NCBI GenBank assembly: GCA_028818995.1
Contig: JAPPMR010001019.1
Location: forward strand, 1 to 16,415
From: Candidatus Poribacteria bacterium
GTDB lineage: Bacteria; Poribacteria; WGA-4E; WGA-3G
DNA length: 16,415 nucleotides
Direction: 5' to 3'
The number at the start of each line of letters is the position of its first letter. Position 1 is the stretch's first letter. This document shows positions 1 to 7,480 of the stretch, piece after piece. The position numbers and the translations under genes were made by a program. Below the pieces are notes generated by a model. That model made no database searches and had not been told where the DNA came from. It worked only from the letters and a program-made list of their open reading frames with translations.

Positions 1-34
1 TTTTTATTAATTTTAAATAAATATTTCGTTAAGG

Positions 35-100
35 GGCGAGGTTAGTAAACCTCGCCAGCATTAGGTGTACATATCTGTTGGCGAGGTTTCCTAACCTCGC
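35..100. repeat. Paired inverted 22-nt hairpin element (copy A)
   Basis: Two short palindromes lie head to head. The first (35-56) is a perfect 9-bp stem, GGCGAGGTT / AACCTCGCC, with loop AGTA. The second (81-100) is an 8-bp stem, GCGAGGTT / AACCTCGC, with loop TCCT. Each arm is also nearly the reverse complement of the other (one mismatch over about 21 nt), with 23 nt between them, so the whole 66 nt can fold as one long cruciform. This is the architecture of REP/REPIN-type dispersed elements. It could also act as a terminator for a gene ending left of the window, but no T-tract follows. Confidence 0.75.
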
Positions 101-153
101 TAAATTACCCAATTTATTTGTTAAATTTCATGTAAACGCGCCTGCCAATAGCG

Positions 154-181
154 TTCAAGTTATTATATGTTTTACTATAGT
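154..181 (+). promoter_or_regulatory. Weak candidate sigma-70 promoter for the cytochrome-barrel gene
   Basis: TATAGT (176-181) matches the -10 consensus at five of six positions. It lies 16 nt downstream of TTCAAG (154-159), a poor -35 match. The transcript would start near 187, just before the ribosome-binding site at 193-198. The surroundings are AT-rich, so chance matches are likely. Confidence 0.25.
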
Positions 182-204
182 GTATTAAATTAAGGAGAAA
201 GTTT

Positions 205-1422
205 TTGAAGAAATATCTAAGTAGATTTATAAAACGTTTTTGCCATAATACAATGATGTGCAAAGGTTTGCTTACACCATTGATGTTTGTGTTAATAGTT
301 AATTTTACATTGAGTCTTTTTTGGACGAATTTTGCTGACGCTCGACCTGAGTTTGCGGCTGAATTAGATAAGGACTGTAATTTCTGCCACATTGACCCTG
401 CAGGTGGTGGTCCCCGAAATCGCATCGGTGAAATTTTTGAAGAGAACTATTTTGAGTTTCCCGAAGATTTTGACATGGAGGCTGTCACCGAAGAAGCGAA
501 GGAGGTTGTCAAACAACTTACGACTTCACTTGATCTGCAGACAGCTTTTATCAAAGACATGCATGCAAATGGAGATGACGGCGCGGTAGCTGGGTGCAAC
601 TCATGCCATTCCTCAGTAGATAGTTTTCTCCTCATGCAGGCTGAGGTGACATTCAACGCGCAAGCATCAGAGCACATTAGATTAACTTTATCAAACAACG
701 TTGGCACTACCCTAAATGCTTTCGCTACAGTAGATGCTATTCCAAAACACCTCTATGCCAAAGTGGGACAATTCCGTTTGCCTTTTGGTATCAAACAGAA
801 GGATCATAATATCCTTGTCCGAGAAGGCTACGGTCTCGGTTCTAACAAGCGAGATGTTGGAGTTGAACTCGGTGGTAGTTTAGGAAAAGCGTTCTACAAT
901 GCGGCATTTTTTAACGCTGGCAATGCAACGGCAAAAGGTTTACTCGGCACTGTTGGGGGGCAACTCGGTCCAATTCGTGCTGGAGTTTCCTGCATTTTTG
1001 AACAACCTGGCGAAGAGTGGGAACGTCTTGTTGGTGCATTTCTGACAGCCTCTTACGGTGGCTTGAGTTTAGAAGGTGAATTTAACTTTGGAAATGCCGG
1101 AGAGACCACCTCTTTCGCACCCGATGCTGTTGATTCAAAGGGATACTATTTCGGAGCAAAGTACCGTGTTTTTCCGCAGTTGACTGTAGCAGGACGCTAC
1201 GGATTGTTTGATCCGGATAGAACTATTTTAGGTGACGCTGGAAAACGGTTAACATTTATTGCTCAATATAATTTTATGGAAAACGGCGCAGTTTCACTGT
1301 TTTATTGGGCAAACCTACCGAATGCTGACCGAAAATCTGACAAGGAAATCAGCAGCAAAAGTGCGTTAAGACAACTTCAAGGTAGCAATCAACTTATTGT
1401 GATGTCACGGTTTTGGTTTTAG
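205..1422 (+). CDS. Di-heme c-type cytochrome domain fused to an outer-membrane porin-like beta-barrel
   Basis: This 405-residue secreted protein starts at TTG (205), chosen because AGGAGA (193-198) sits 6 nt upstream; the in-frame ATGs at 253 and 256 have no such site. Residues about 1-46 form a basic n-region, a hydrophobic segment (22-40) and a likely signal peptidase site after ADA. Two CXXCH heme-attachment motifs follow: CNFCH (58-62), within a CxxCHxxPxGGGxRNxxG context, and CNSCH (131-135). From about 145 to the end the sequence alternates like a beta-barrel, with the porin-like stretch GQFRLPFGIK near 188-197. It ends in SRFWF, a C-terminal aromatic typical of BAM-inserted outer-membrane proteins. 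Inferred role: electron transfer at or across the outer membrane, or a porin with a heme plug. Sixteen strands cannot be confirmed by eye. No other cytochrome gene is adjacent. Confidence 0.72.
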   Translation: MKKYLSRFIKRFCHNTMMCKGLLTPLMFVLIVNFTLSLFWTNFADARPEFAAELDKDCNFCHIDPAGGGPRNRIGEIFEENYFEFPEDFDMEAVTEEAKEVVKQLTTSLDLQTAFIKDMHANGDDGAVAGCNSCHSSVDSFLLMQAEVTFNAQASEHIRLTLSNNVGTTLNAFATVDAIPKHLYAKVGQFRLPFGIKQKDHNILVREGYGLGSNKRDVGVELGGSLGKAFYNAAFFNAGNATAKGLLGTVGGQLGPIRAGVSCIFEQPGEEWERLVGAFLTASYGGLSLEGEFNFGNAGETTSFAPDAVDSKGYYFGAKYRVFPQLTVAGRYGLFDPDRTILGDAGKRLTFIAQYNFMENGAVSLFYWANLPNADRKSDKEISSKSALRQLQGSNQLIVMSRFWF

Positions 1423-1452
1423 ATTGTAGTGCTTTGTCAACATATTATTGCA

Positions 1453-1518
1453 GGTCGTGATTCGGAGATCGCTCCTACTAAAATGTCCCTTCTTGTAGGA
1501 GGGAACTCCGGGAATGCC
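1453..1518. repeat. Diverged paired inverted-repeat element (copy B)
   Basis: The left arm (1453-1479, reading GGTCGTGATTCGGAGATCGC and on) and the right arm (1494-1518, TTGTAGGAGGGAACTCCGGG and on) are imperfect reverse complements. They share GTAGGAG-NGA-N-CTCCG and are separated by 14 nt. The total span is 66 nt, as in copy A. The right arm begins with TTCTTGTAGGAGG (1490-1502), which recurs exactly at 16087-16099. It lies 30 nt after the cytochrome-barrel stop codon, so it could also serve as a weak terminator, though no T-run follows. Confidence 0.65.
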
Positions 1519-1746
1519 TAAATAGCATTCATACCGTTGATTTCTTGATTTGGATTCCCAACTACATTCAAGAACCATCAATTTACTTTGACTAAGCAGT
1601 AAGAGATTTCTTCAACATTTTAGAAATAGGTGTGTTTATTTTTACACATGGTAAATTGTTACCTCTATCTTTTTAGCATTCTATTTAGAGTCATGAAACG
1701 TTAATTTGAAATAACACATTTCTGTTTTGACTGGCTATGAAGGACA

Positions 1747-1769
1747 AACATTAAGATTAAGATAATGTT
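1747..1769. promoter_or_regulatory. Interrupted palindrome, candidate enhancer (UAS) for a sigma-54 activator
   Basis: AACATTA (1747-1753) and TAATGTT (1763-1769) are perfect 7-bp inverted arms around a 9-nt centre. The centre lies about 170 bp before the start point implied by the -24/-12 promoter at 1901-1917. That is within the usual range for dimer sites of bacterial enhancer-binding proteins. The arms are AT-rich, so chance occurrence is possible. Confidence 0.4.
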
Positions 1770-1900
1770 AGGTTAGAGTGAAAATCTTCTAAATGCTTTG
1801 ATTTTAGTGTCCTGCTGTAGTTTCTGTGTATTCTTATATGAAGGAGATAAAACCATTAAAGACTAAACGATTTTAGAATGCCTTTTAGAAAATGTAAATT

Positions 1901-1917
1901 TTGGCACGAAAATTGCT
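1901..1917 (+). promoter_or_regulatory. Sigma-54 (RpoN) -24/-12 promoter
   Basis: TTGGCACG-AAAA-TTGCT matches the sigma-54 consensus (YTGGCACGrNNNTTGCW) at every conserved position. The GG (1903-1904) and GC (1915-1916) have the obligatory spacing, with -24 at 1904 and -12 at 1916. Transcription would start near 1928, giving a leader of about 62 nt before the macroglobulin ATG at 1990. Sigma-54 promoters require an AAA+ activator bound upstream; a candidate palindrome is at 1747-1769. No rpoN or activator gene is in the window. Confidence 0.75.
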
Positions 1918-1989
1918 CAATACCTCCATAAACGATAGAATGACCTTTAGAGATATGGATGAAATTCAAACTTTAGGAGACATTTTACG

Positions 1990-4900
1990 ATGGCATCTAA
2001 AAAACTTTTAATCGGTATTGTTGCACTTCTCTCTTTACTTATTTTGATTATCGGTTCGCTCTATATTCATAGTTTGGTATCGGGAGCAAAAACGCGTGTC
2101 ATAGTTAAATCTATTACGCCGAAGGGCGAAAATGTTTCGCCATGGGCTGATTTCACATTTACGTTTTCGGAACCAGTAGTTGATAATTCGCTAATCAATA
2201 CTGAATTGCCGGATCGTGCAGTTCGGTTCACCCCTACTATTAAGGGATCCGCACGTTGGATAGCGCGCGACACAGTTCGCTTTTATTTAGAAAGTCCCTT
2301 AGCTCCCTCCGCAAGCTACACCGTAGAACTTGCACCAAAGTTACGACAAAGTTCCCTTGGCTTTGCCATTACCGGCGATAGAAAATTCACTTTTGCAACA
2401 GAACCTTTCCGCATACAAAACAGACGCCTTGAATTTAAATACACGAAGACACACGCAAGGGCTGTTGGAAGCATAACCTTTAATTATCCTGTTAACATCG
2501 CTGATTTGCGTGCTAATCTATCTATCCGACTTCAAGAGGATGTTGAAATTCCCTATACACTTCAACCGCAAAACGGTGTTGCCAGAGAAATTAAATTAGA
2601 AACTGAAGAAATACCGCGCCTGCTTGGAAACCAAAACCTAAAAATCCGAATTGAGAAAGGATTCAAATGCACAGGCGGACAGATCGGGTTAAAAGAAGCA
2701 AGCGTTAAATCAATGACCTTGACTGGACGAGGCACACTTGGTGTTACGTATGCCAATGTCCGAGAGACTTCGGGGAGACCGCATATCAAGCTTCGATTCA
2801 GTTCGCGTATACCGAGTGACACGGTGCAACCGTATATTCATATAAAACCTGAGTTAGATACGCAAATTATCACACGGTATGGCGAGATCGAAATACATGG
2901 TGATTTTAAGCGACGCAGTAGATACGAAGTTACTGTTCAAGAAGGCTTAACAGCACCCGATGGTTCTGTGTTAAAGAAACCGTATACTGTCCAACTGACG
3001 ATTCCAGATGTCCCTCCTCAAGTACGTTTTGCTGGAAATGGGTTTTTCCTAACCCGGAATCAGAAGATGAACCTCGGTTTAGCAACAATTAATGTGCAAA
3101 ACGTCAATTTACAAATTGAAAAGGTCTTCGGTAATAATCTTATTTACGCTTCTAAGATCGGAAACTGGAGACCTTGGACAAGCAATTTAGGGAAGCCAAT
3201 TCATTCCAGCACGCTTGCTATTAACTCAAAGTTGAACGAGGAAGTAACAACACCTATTGATTTGGGACAGTACCTGGACGATAAATATGTTGGCATCTTT
3301 AAAGTTACTGCTCAGAGACCGAATGACTATAGGGCGCGTGCAACGCAATGGGTCATGTTGACAGATATCGGTATCATTGCTAAAAGGGCAGGTGATGAGT
3401 TATGGGTTTGGGCCAATTCTCTCTCTAACTTAAAACCTATTCCACAAGCAACAGTAAAATTAATCAGTGATAACAATCAAACGCTCCTGACAGGAAAAAC
3501 AAATTGGGAAGGTTTTATTAAGTTTTCTTCAGTAGCACAAAAAACTGACGGCTTTACCCCGTTTATGTTAACTGTGGAAAAATCGGACGATCTTTCTTTT
3601 ATTCAGTTAAATCGGCATCAACTTTCCACTGGCGATTTCAATGTTGGTGGTTCTGCATACTTAGAAACAGGCTATGAAGCATTCCTCTATACGAGTCGCG
3701 GTGTTTATCGTCCTGGCGAGAAAGTTTCACTTGCTGCAATTGTACGTGGAAAGCGAAATGTAACACCTCCCACGCTTCCAACCCACATACAGATTTTGGC
3801 ACCTGACGGGCGAGTTATCAATGAATTTAATCAAAATACGGACAGACGTGGTGGGTGTGAAGTAACAATTCCTTTAGCTGCTTATGCACAGACAGGCGGC
3901 TATATAGCTAAAATGAACGTTGCTGGTAAAGAGATTGGACGTGTGCCGTTTCAGGTAGAAGAGTTCATGCCTGATCGAATGAAAGTGACTGTTACGACAG
4001 ATAAACCTGAATATGACTTGGGTGTTGAGGTTGGGATGGATGTTTCAGCTGTCAATCTGTTTGGACCTCCCGCTGCTAACCGAAAAGTAACAGCATCTTA
4101 TATGCTTGAGGCTGTTCCGTACGTTCCGACTGAAAAATGGCGTTCTTTTCACTTTTCAAGTACCATCCCATTTGAGAAACAGCGGATTACTTTGGAAGAA
4201 ACCAAGACAGATGCTGAAGGTAAAGTGCATTATAAATTTGTGTTGCCAGACACTGTTAAGGCACCTTCTCAGTTGAATGGGGTTTTGACAGCAACAGTGA
4301 GCGAACCCGGTGGTAGAGCTGTTACGGCATCACACCGCGTAATCGTTCACCCGTATTCGCATTATGTTGGTCTCAAAATGTCAAAGACTGGAGTCATCAA
4401 ACCTAATGAAGAAGTTTCCCTTAACTATATTGCCGTGGATAAAAATGGAAACGTAGTAGCCGGCAGGGACTTAACACTCACCGTTTACAAAGTCCATTGG
4501 AATACTATACTGCGCCGCAACGCACAAGGACGTTATGAGTATGTGTCAGATGACCAAATTACTTCCTTGGAATCCCATCAATTTGTCTCAACGGCAGAAA
4601 TGGGCACATTCACTTTTACGCCTTCTGAATATGGTGAATACCGTGTGCACCTCGAAGATACTGCCTCTGGTGCCAAAACAGAAGTTAAAGTGGAAACTAC
4701 CGGTTGGGGATACGTGCCTTTATCAATGGAAAATCCGAGTCTCCTTGAGATGACTTTAAATAAACAAGCATATCAACCCGGAGAAACAGCGAAACTTCAA
4801 ATTAAAGCACCATTCCCTGGCAAACTGTTACTGACAATGGAGCGAGATAAGGTCTTGAGTTACCGAACTGTCAACCTAAAAGGGAATACAGCCAGTTTGA

Positions 4901-7431
4901 ATATTCCAGTCGTACGGGGTTATAAACCAAACATTTATCTTTCTGGTACAGTAATTCGGTCAACAGATTCATTGGAGGAACACGCACCGGTTCGTGCTTT
5001 CGGCGTCATTCCTCTAAAAATAGACGCTGAACCCAACCGCTTCGCTATTGATTTGGATGCTCCTGCGGAGATTCGCCCGAATAGCGATGTGACTATCAAG
5101 TTTCGTGTACGGGGAAAACAGAGCGCGTTCTCACATGTTACCATCGCTGCAGTTGATGAAGGGATACTTCAGTTGACCGGTTTTCGCGCACCTAATCCGC
5201 ACGGTTACTTTTACCGTCAGCGTGGACTAAAAACACGCGCTTACGATCTTTATTCTGCAATTTTGCCTGAAATTGAGACTGTTCAGGGTGATTCCAGCGC
5301 AGGTGGTGACCAAGCTGCTCGCTTGAGTGGACGCGCGAAACGGCTTAACACTACCAGTGTCATGCGTGTGAAACCAGTCTCACTCTGGTCAGGTATTCTG
5401 AAAACAGATCGCTACGGAAAAGGTACAGCGACTTTTCAAATTCCGCAGTTCAACGGAACATTACGGTTAATGGCTGTGGCTTTTTCTGGTGGATACTACG
5501 GTGCTGCTGAGAAGTTTACAATAGTTCGTGAACCGGTCGTCCTAACGCCGACGTTTCCTCGGTTCCTTTCAGGCGGAGATCGCATCCAATTCCCTGTGAG
5601 TGTTCACAACGGCACCGGTAAAGATGGTGAATTTCAAGTAGAATTGCAAGCGACAGGTGATGTCCAATTCATATCTACGGAGACGGAAACAGAACCTAAA
5701 GTCCAGAAACATTTGGTTCAGAAGCAGGTGCAAATCAAAGCTGGTAGTGAGGAACAACTTGTATTTGATCTACTTGCTCACGATTCAATTGGTAAAGCTA
5801 CGTTCAAATTGACCGCTTCAGGGAACGACGAAAACACACAGATGTCTGTTCAGCTCCCGCTTCGGTCAGCTGCGCCACCGGTAACTGAAACGGGAAATGG
5901 CACAGTGAGCGCGAATAATACTGCAGACTTCGTTTTTCCCTCGAATTTAATAGCCAATTCTTCCGAATTTACGCTTACTGTGTCTCCGTTCCCCACGATT
6001 GAATTTGCTGGTGGGCTTCAATATCTGCTTAAGTATCCTTATGGGTGTATTGAGCAAACGACGAGTCGAGTTTTTCCACTGCTCTATTTTAGCGATGTTG
6101 CAGGTGCTGTTGAACCTGAACTTGCTGCTGATGGACGCATTGATCAATATATCACTGCTGGTATCAATAGACTTGAAAGTATGCTCACATCCCAAAATCA
6201 TTTTGCATATTGGCCCGGTGGGAGTTATATAAACCACTGGAGTAGTGTGTATGCTTCTCACTTTTTAGTTGAAGCACGGAAGGCAGGCTATGAAGTTTCT
6301 GAACGTGTCTACACAGGATTGCTTAGCGGATTAAGACAGCAAGCGAAACAGATATCAAGCACTCAAAAGTCTGTTAATGATTCTAATAGATACAAAGTTG
6401 AGCGTGCGGTCTATGCCTGTTATGTCTTGGCAGCAGCGGGTGAACCTGAAAAAGGTGTGATGCACTACTTCAAAAATAATCTTCTCAGTAGTCTCACAAA
6501 CTATAGCCAGTTTCAATTGGCGGGTGCTTTTGCACTCAGTGGCGATTTAGAAACAGCACTCTCCATGTTACCTATTTCTATTCCATCTCAAAACGGTGGA
6601 AACCGCCAATCCGGGCATAACTTCAACTCACCTACCCGCTCACAGGCTATTATACTTGACGTGCTTGCAGAGGTTAACGAAAACCATCCGTCAATTCCGA
6701 CGCTTGTTAGCGACCTGAGTAAGGCTGCGTCTCAAAGAAAACGGTGGGGAACAACCCAAGAGAATGCGTTTGCTTTTCTCGCCCTCGGCAAAATTCTGAA
6801 GAAGAAAATGGATGGAAACTATATAGGTAAGATCACTATCAATGATACTCACCTTGCTGATTTCGATTCAACGACACCTTCAATTCGATTAACAAATGAC
6901 GATTGGGATGGAGCACAAGTGAAAATCTCTATTGAGGGAACAGGCAATTGCTATTACTATTGGTCAGCCTTCGGAATACGTCGTGATTCCTATATTGAGG
7001 AATATGACCGAGATTTAGAGGTGCGCCGCCGCTATCTTAATCAAGATGGAATTCCGTATGATAATGAATTCCAACATGGTGATTTAGTGATAGCAGAAGT
7101 TACGGTGAAGGCACTTAACTGGAATCTTGAAAACGTGGTAGTTGTAGACATGTTGCCAGCCGGTTTTGAAATAGAGAACGCGAGATTGGCATCGCGTGCA
7201 GGAATCTCCTGGTTGAAAACGCAGGATTTCAAACCTGATTACGTTGATATTCGCGATGATCGGCTTATCTTCTTTGGTGCTTTCCCACGTCAGCGAGAGC
7301 GAAAATTCCATTATGCCCTTCGAGCAGTAACACGCGGGGAATTTACTTTGCCACCTGTTACAGCAGAAGCGATGTATGATCCCGCGAATTCTTCGGTCGC
7401 TGGTAGCGGAAAGATCAAAGTGATTGAGTAA
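1990..7431 (+). CDS. yfhM: Bacterial alpha-2-macroglobulin family protein with thioester motif
   Basis: At 1813 residues this is somewhat longer than E. coli YfhM/ECAM (about 1650). The family traps proteases in the periplasm: cleavage of a bait region exposes an internal Cys-Gln thioester that bonds to the attacker. The thioester motif YGCIEQT is intact (C1353, E1355, Q1356). An N-terminal hydrophobic segment (about 5-30) lacks any cysteine, so this copy is anchored by a helix or exported, not lipidated. Early Ig-like macroglobulin domains follow. The MG2-type signature SRGVYRPGE is at 569-577, and the A2M core around LWSG (1132-1135) continues into FNGTLRLMAVAFS. The alpha-helical thioester domain spans about 1330-1640, with further beta domains to the end. 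A Gly/Ser/Arg-rich linker (about 1098-1118) is a plausible bait region (inference). AGGAGA at 1975-1980 supports the start. Gene pbpC follows after 49 bp, as in many proteobacteria. Confidence 0.93.
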   Translation: MASKKLLIGIVALLSLLILIIGSLYIHSLVSGAKTRVIVKSITPKGENVSPWADFTFTFSEPVVDNSLINTELPDRAVRFTPTIKGSARWIARDTVRFYLESPLAPSASYTVELAPKLRQSSLGFAITGDRKFTFATEPFRIQNRRLEFKYTKTHARAVGSITFNYPVNIADLRANLSIRLQEDVEIPYTLQPQNGVAREIKLETEEIPRLLGNQNLKIRIEKGFKCTGGQIGLKEASVKSMTLTGRGTLGVTYANVRETSGRPHIKLRFSSRIPSDTVQPYIHIKPELDTQIITRYGEIEIHGDFKRRSRYEVTVQEGLTAPDGSVLKKPYTVQLTIPDVPPQVRFAGNGFFLTRNQKMNLGLATINVQNVNLQIEKVFGNNLIYASKIGNWRPWTSNLGKPIHSSTLAINSKLNEEVTTPIDLGQYLDDKYVGIFKVTAQRPNDYRARATQWVMLTDIGIIAKRAGDELWVWANSLSNLKPIPQATVKLISDNNQTLLTGKTNWEGFIKFSSVAQKTDGFTPFMLTVEKSDDLSFIQLNRHQLSTGDFNVGGSAYLETGYEAFLYTSRGVYRPGEKVSLAAIVRGKRNVTPPTLPTHIQILAPDGRVINEFNQNTDRRGGCEVTIPLAAYAQTGGYIAKMNVAGKEIGRVPFQVEEFMPDRMKVTVTTDKPEYDLGVEVGMDVSAVNLFGPPAANRKVTASYMLEAVPYVPTEKWRSFHFSSTIPFEKQRITLEETKTDAEGKVHYKFVLPDTVKAPSQLNGVLTATVSEPGGRAVTASHRVIVHPYSHYVGLKMSKTGVIKPNEEVSLNYIAVDKNGNVVAGRDLTLTVYKVHWNTILRRNAQGRYEYVSDDQITSLESHQFVSTAEMGTFTFTPSEYGEYRVHLEDTASGAKTEVKVETTGWGYVPLSMENPSLLEMTLNKQAYQPGETAKLQIKAPFPGKLLLTMERDKVLSYRTVNLKGNTASLNIPVVRGYKPNIYLSGTVIRSTDSLEEHAPVRAFGVIPLKIDAEPNRFAIDLDAPAEIRPNSDVTIKFRVRGKQSAFSHVTIAAVDEGILQLTGFRAPNPHGYFYRQRGLKTRAYDLYSAILPEIETVQGDSSAGGDQAARLSGRAKRLNTTSVMRVKPVSLWSGILKTDRYGKGTATFQIPQFNGTLRLMAVAFSGGYYGAAEKFTIVREPVVLTPTFPRFLSGGDRIQFPVSVHNGTGKDGEFQVELQATGDVQFISTETETEPKVQKHLVQKQVQIKAGSEEQLVFDLLAHDSIGKATFKLTASGNDENTQMSVQLPLRSAAPPVTETGNGTVSANNTADFVFPSNLIANSSEFTLTVSPFPTIEFAGGLQYLLKYPYGCIEQTTSRVFPLLYFSDVAGAVEPELAADGRIDQYITAGINRLESMLTSQNHFAYWPGGSYINHWSSVYASHFLVEARKAGYEVSERVYTGLLSGLRQQAKQISSTQKSVNDSNRYKVERAVYACYVLAAAGEPEKGVMHYFKNNLLSSLTNYSQFQLAGAFALSGDLETALSMLPISIPSQNGGNRQSGHNFNSPTRSQAIILDVLAEVNENHPSIPTLVSDLSKAASQRKRWGTTQENAFAFLALGKILKKKMDGNYIGKITINDTHLADFDSTTPSIRLTNDDWDGAQVKISIEGTGNCYYYWSAFGIRRDSYIEEYDRDLEVRRRYLNQDGIPYDNEFQHGDLVIAEVTVKALNWNLENVVVVDMLPAGFEIENARLASRAGISWLKTQDFKPDYVDIRDDRLIFFGAFPRQRERKFHYALRAVTRGEFTLPPVTAEAMYDPANSSVAGSGKIKVIE

Positions 7432-7480
7432 TTTGTAATCAGATTCGTATTTATTCTAAGCCCACATTCATAGGGCAAGC

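Larger units (their letters stand above)
1423..1989. other. Gene-free 567-bp region upstream of the macroglobulin gene
   Basis: No credible coding sequence was found on either strand. The stretch holds a paired inverted repeat (1453-1518), a 23-bp interrupted palindrome (1747-1769), a sigma-54-type promoter (1901-1917) and the ribosome-binding site AGGAGA (1975-1980), 9 nt before the ATG at 1990. A weaker interrupted palindrome, TGTGT-N8-ACACA, lies at 1631-1648. The unusual length fits a gene controlled from a distance by an enhancer-binding protein. Confidence 0.7.

Noticed and set aside
35..100. Possible start of a CRISPR array from repeated GCGAGGTT units
   Set aside because: There are only two units, in inverted orientation, each self-palindromic, with one 23-nt gap and no regular array.
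114..425. Minus-strand ORF antisense to the start of the cytochrome-barrel gene
   Set aside because: It overlaps a well-supported gene, spans the copy A repeat and TTG leader, and has no recognisable domain.
1631..1648. TGTGT-N8-ACACA as a second regulatory site
   Set aside because: The arms are only 5 bp, in AT-rich sequence about 290 bp from the promoter; expected by chance.
1838..1876. A 12-codon ORF (MKEIKPLKTKRF) in the gene-free region before the macroglobulin
   Set aside because: It has no ribosome-binding site of its own, lies upstream of the sigma-54 start point and is too short to support.
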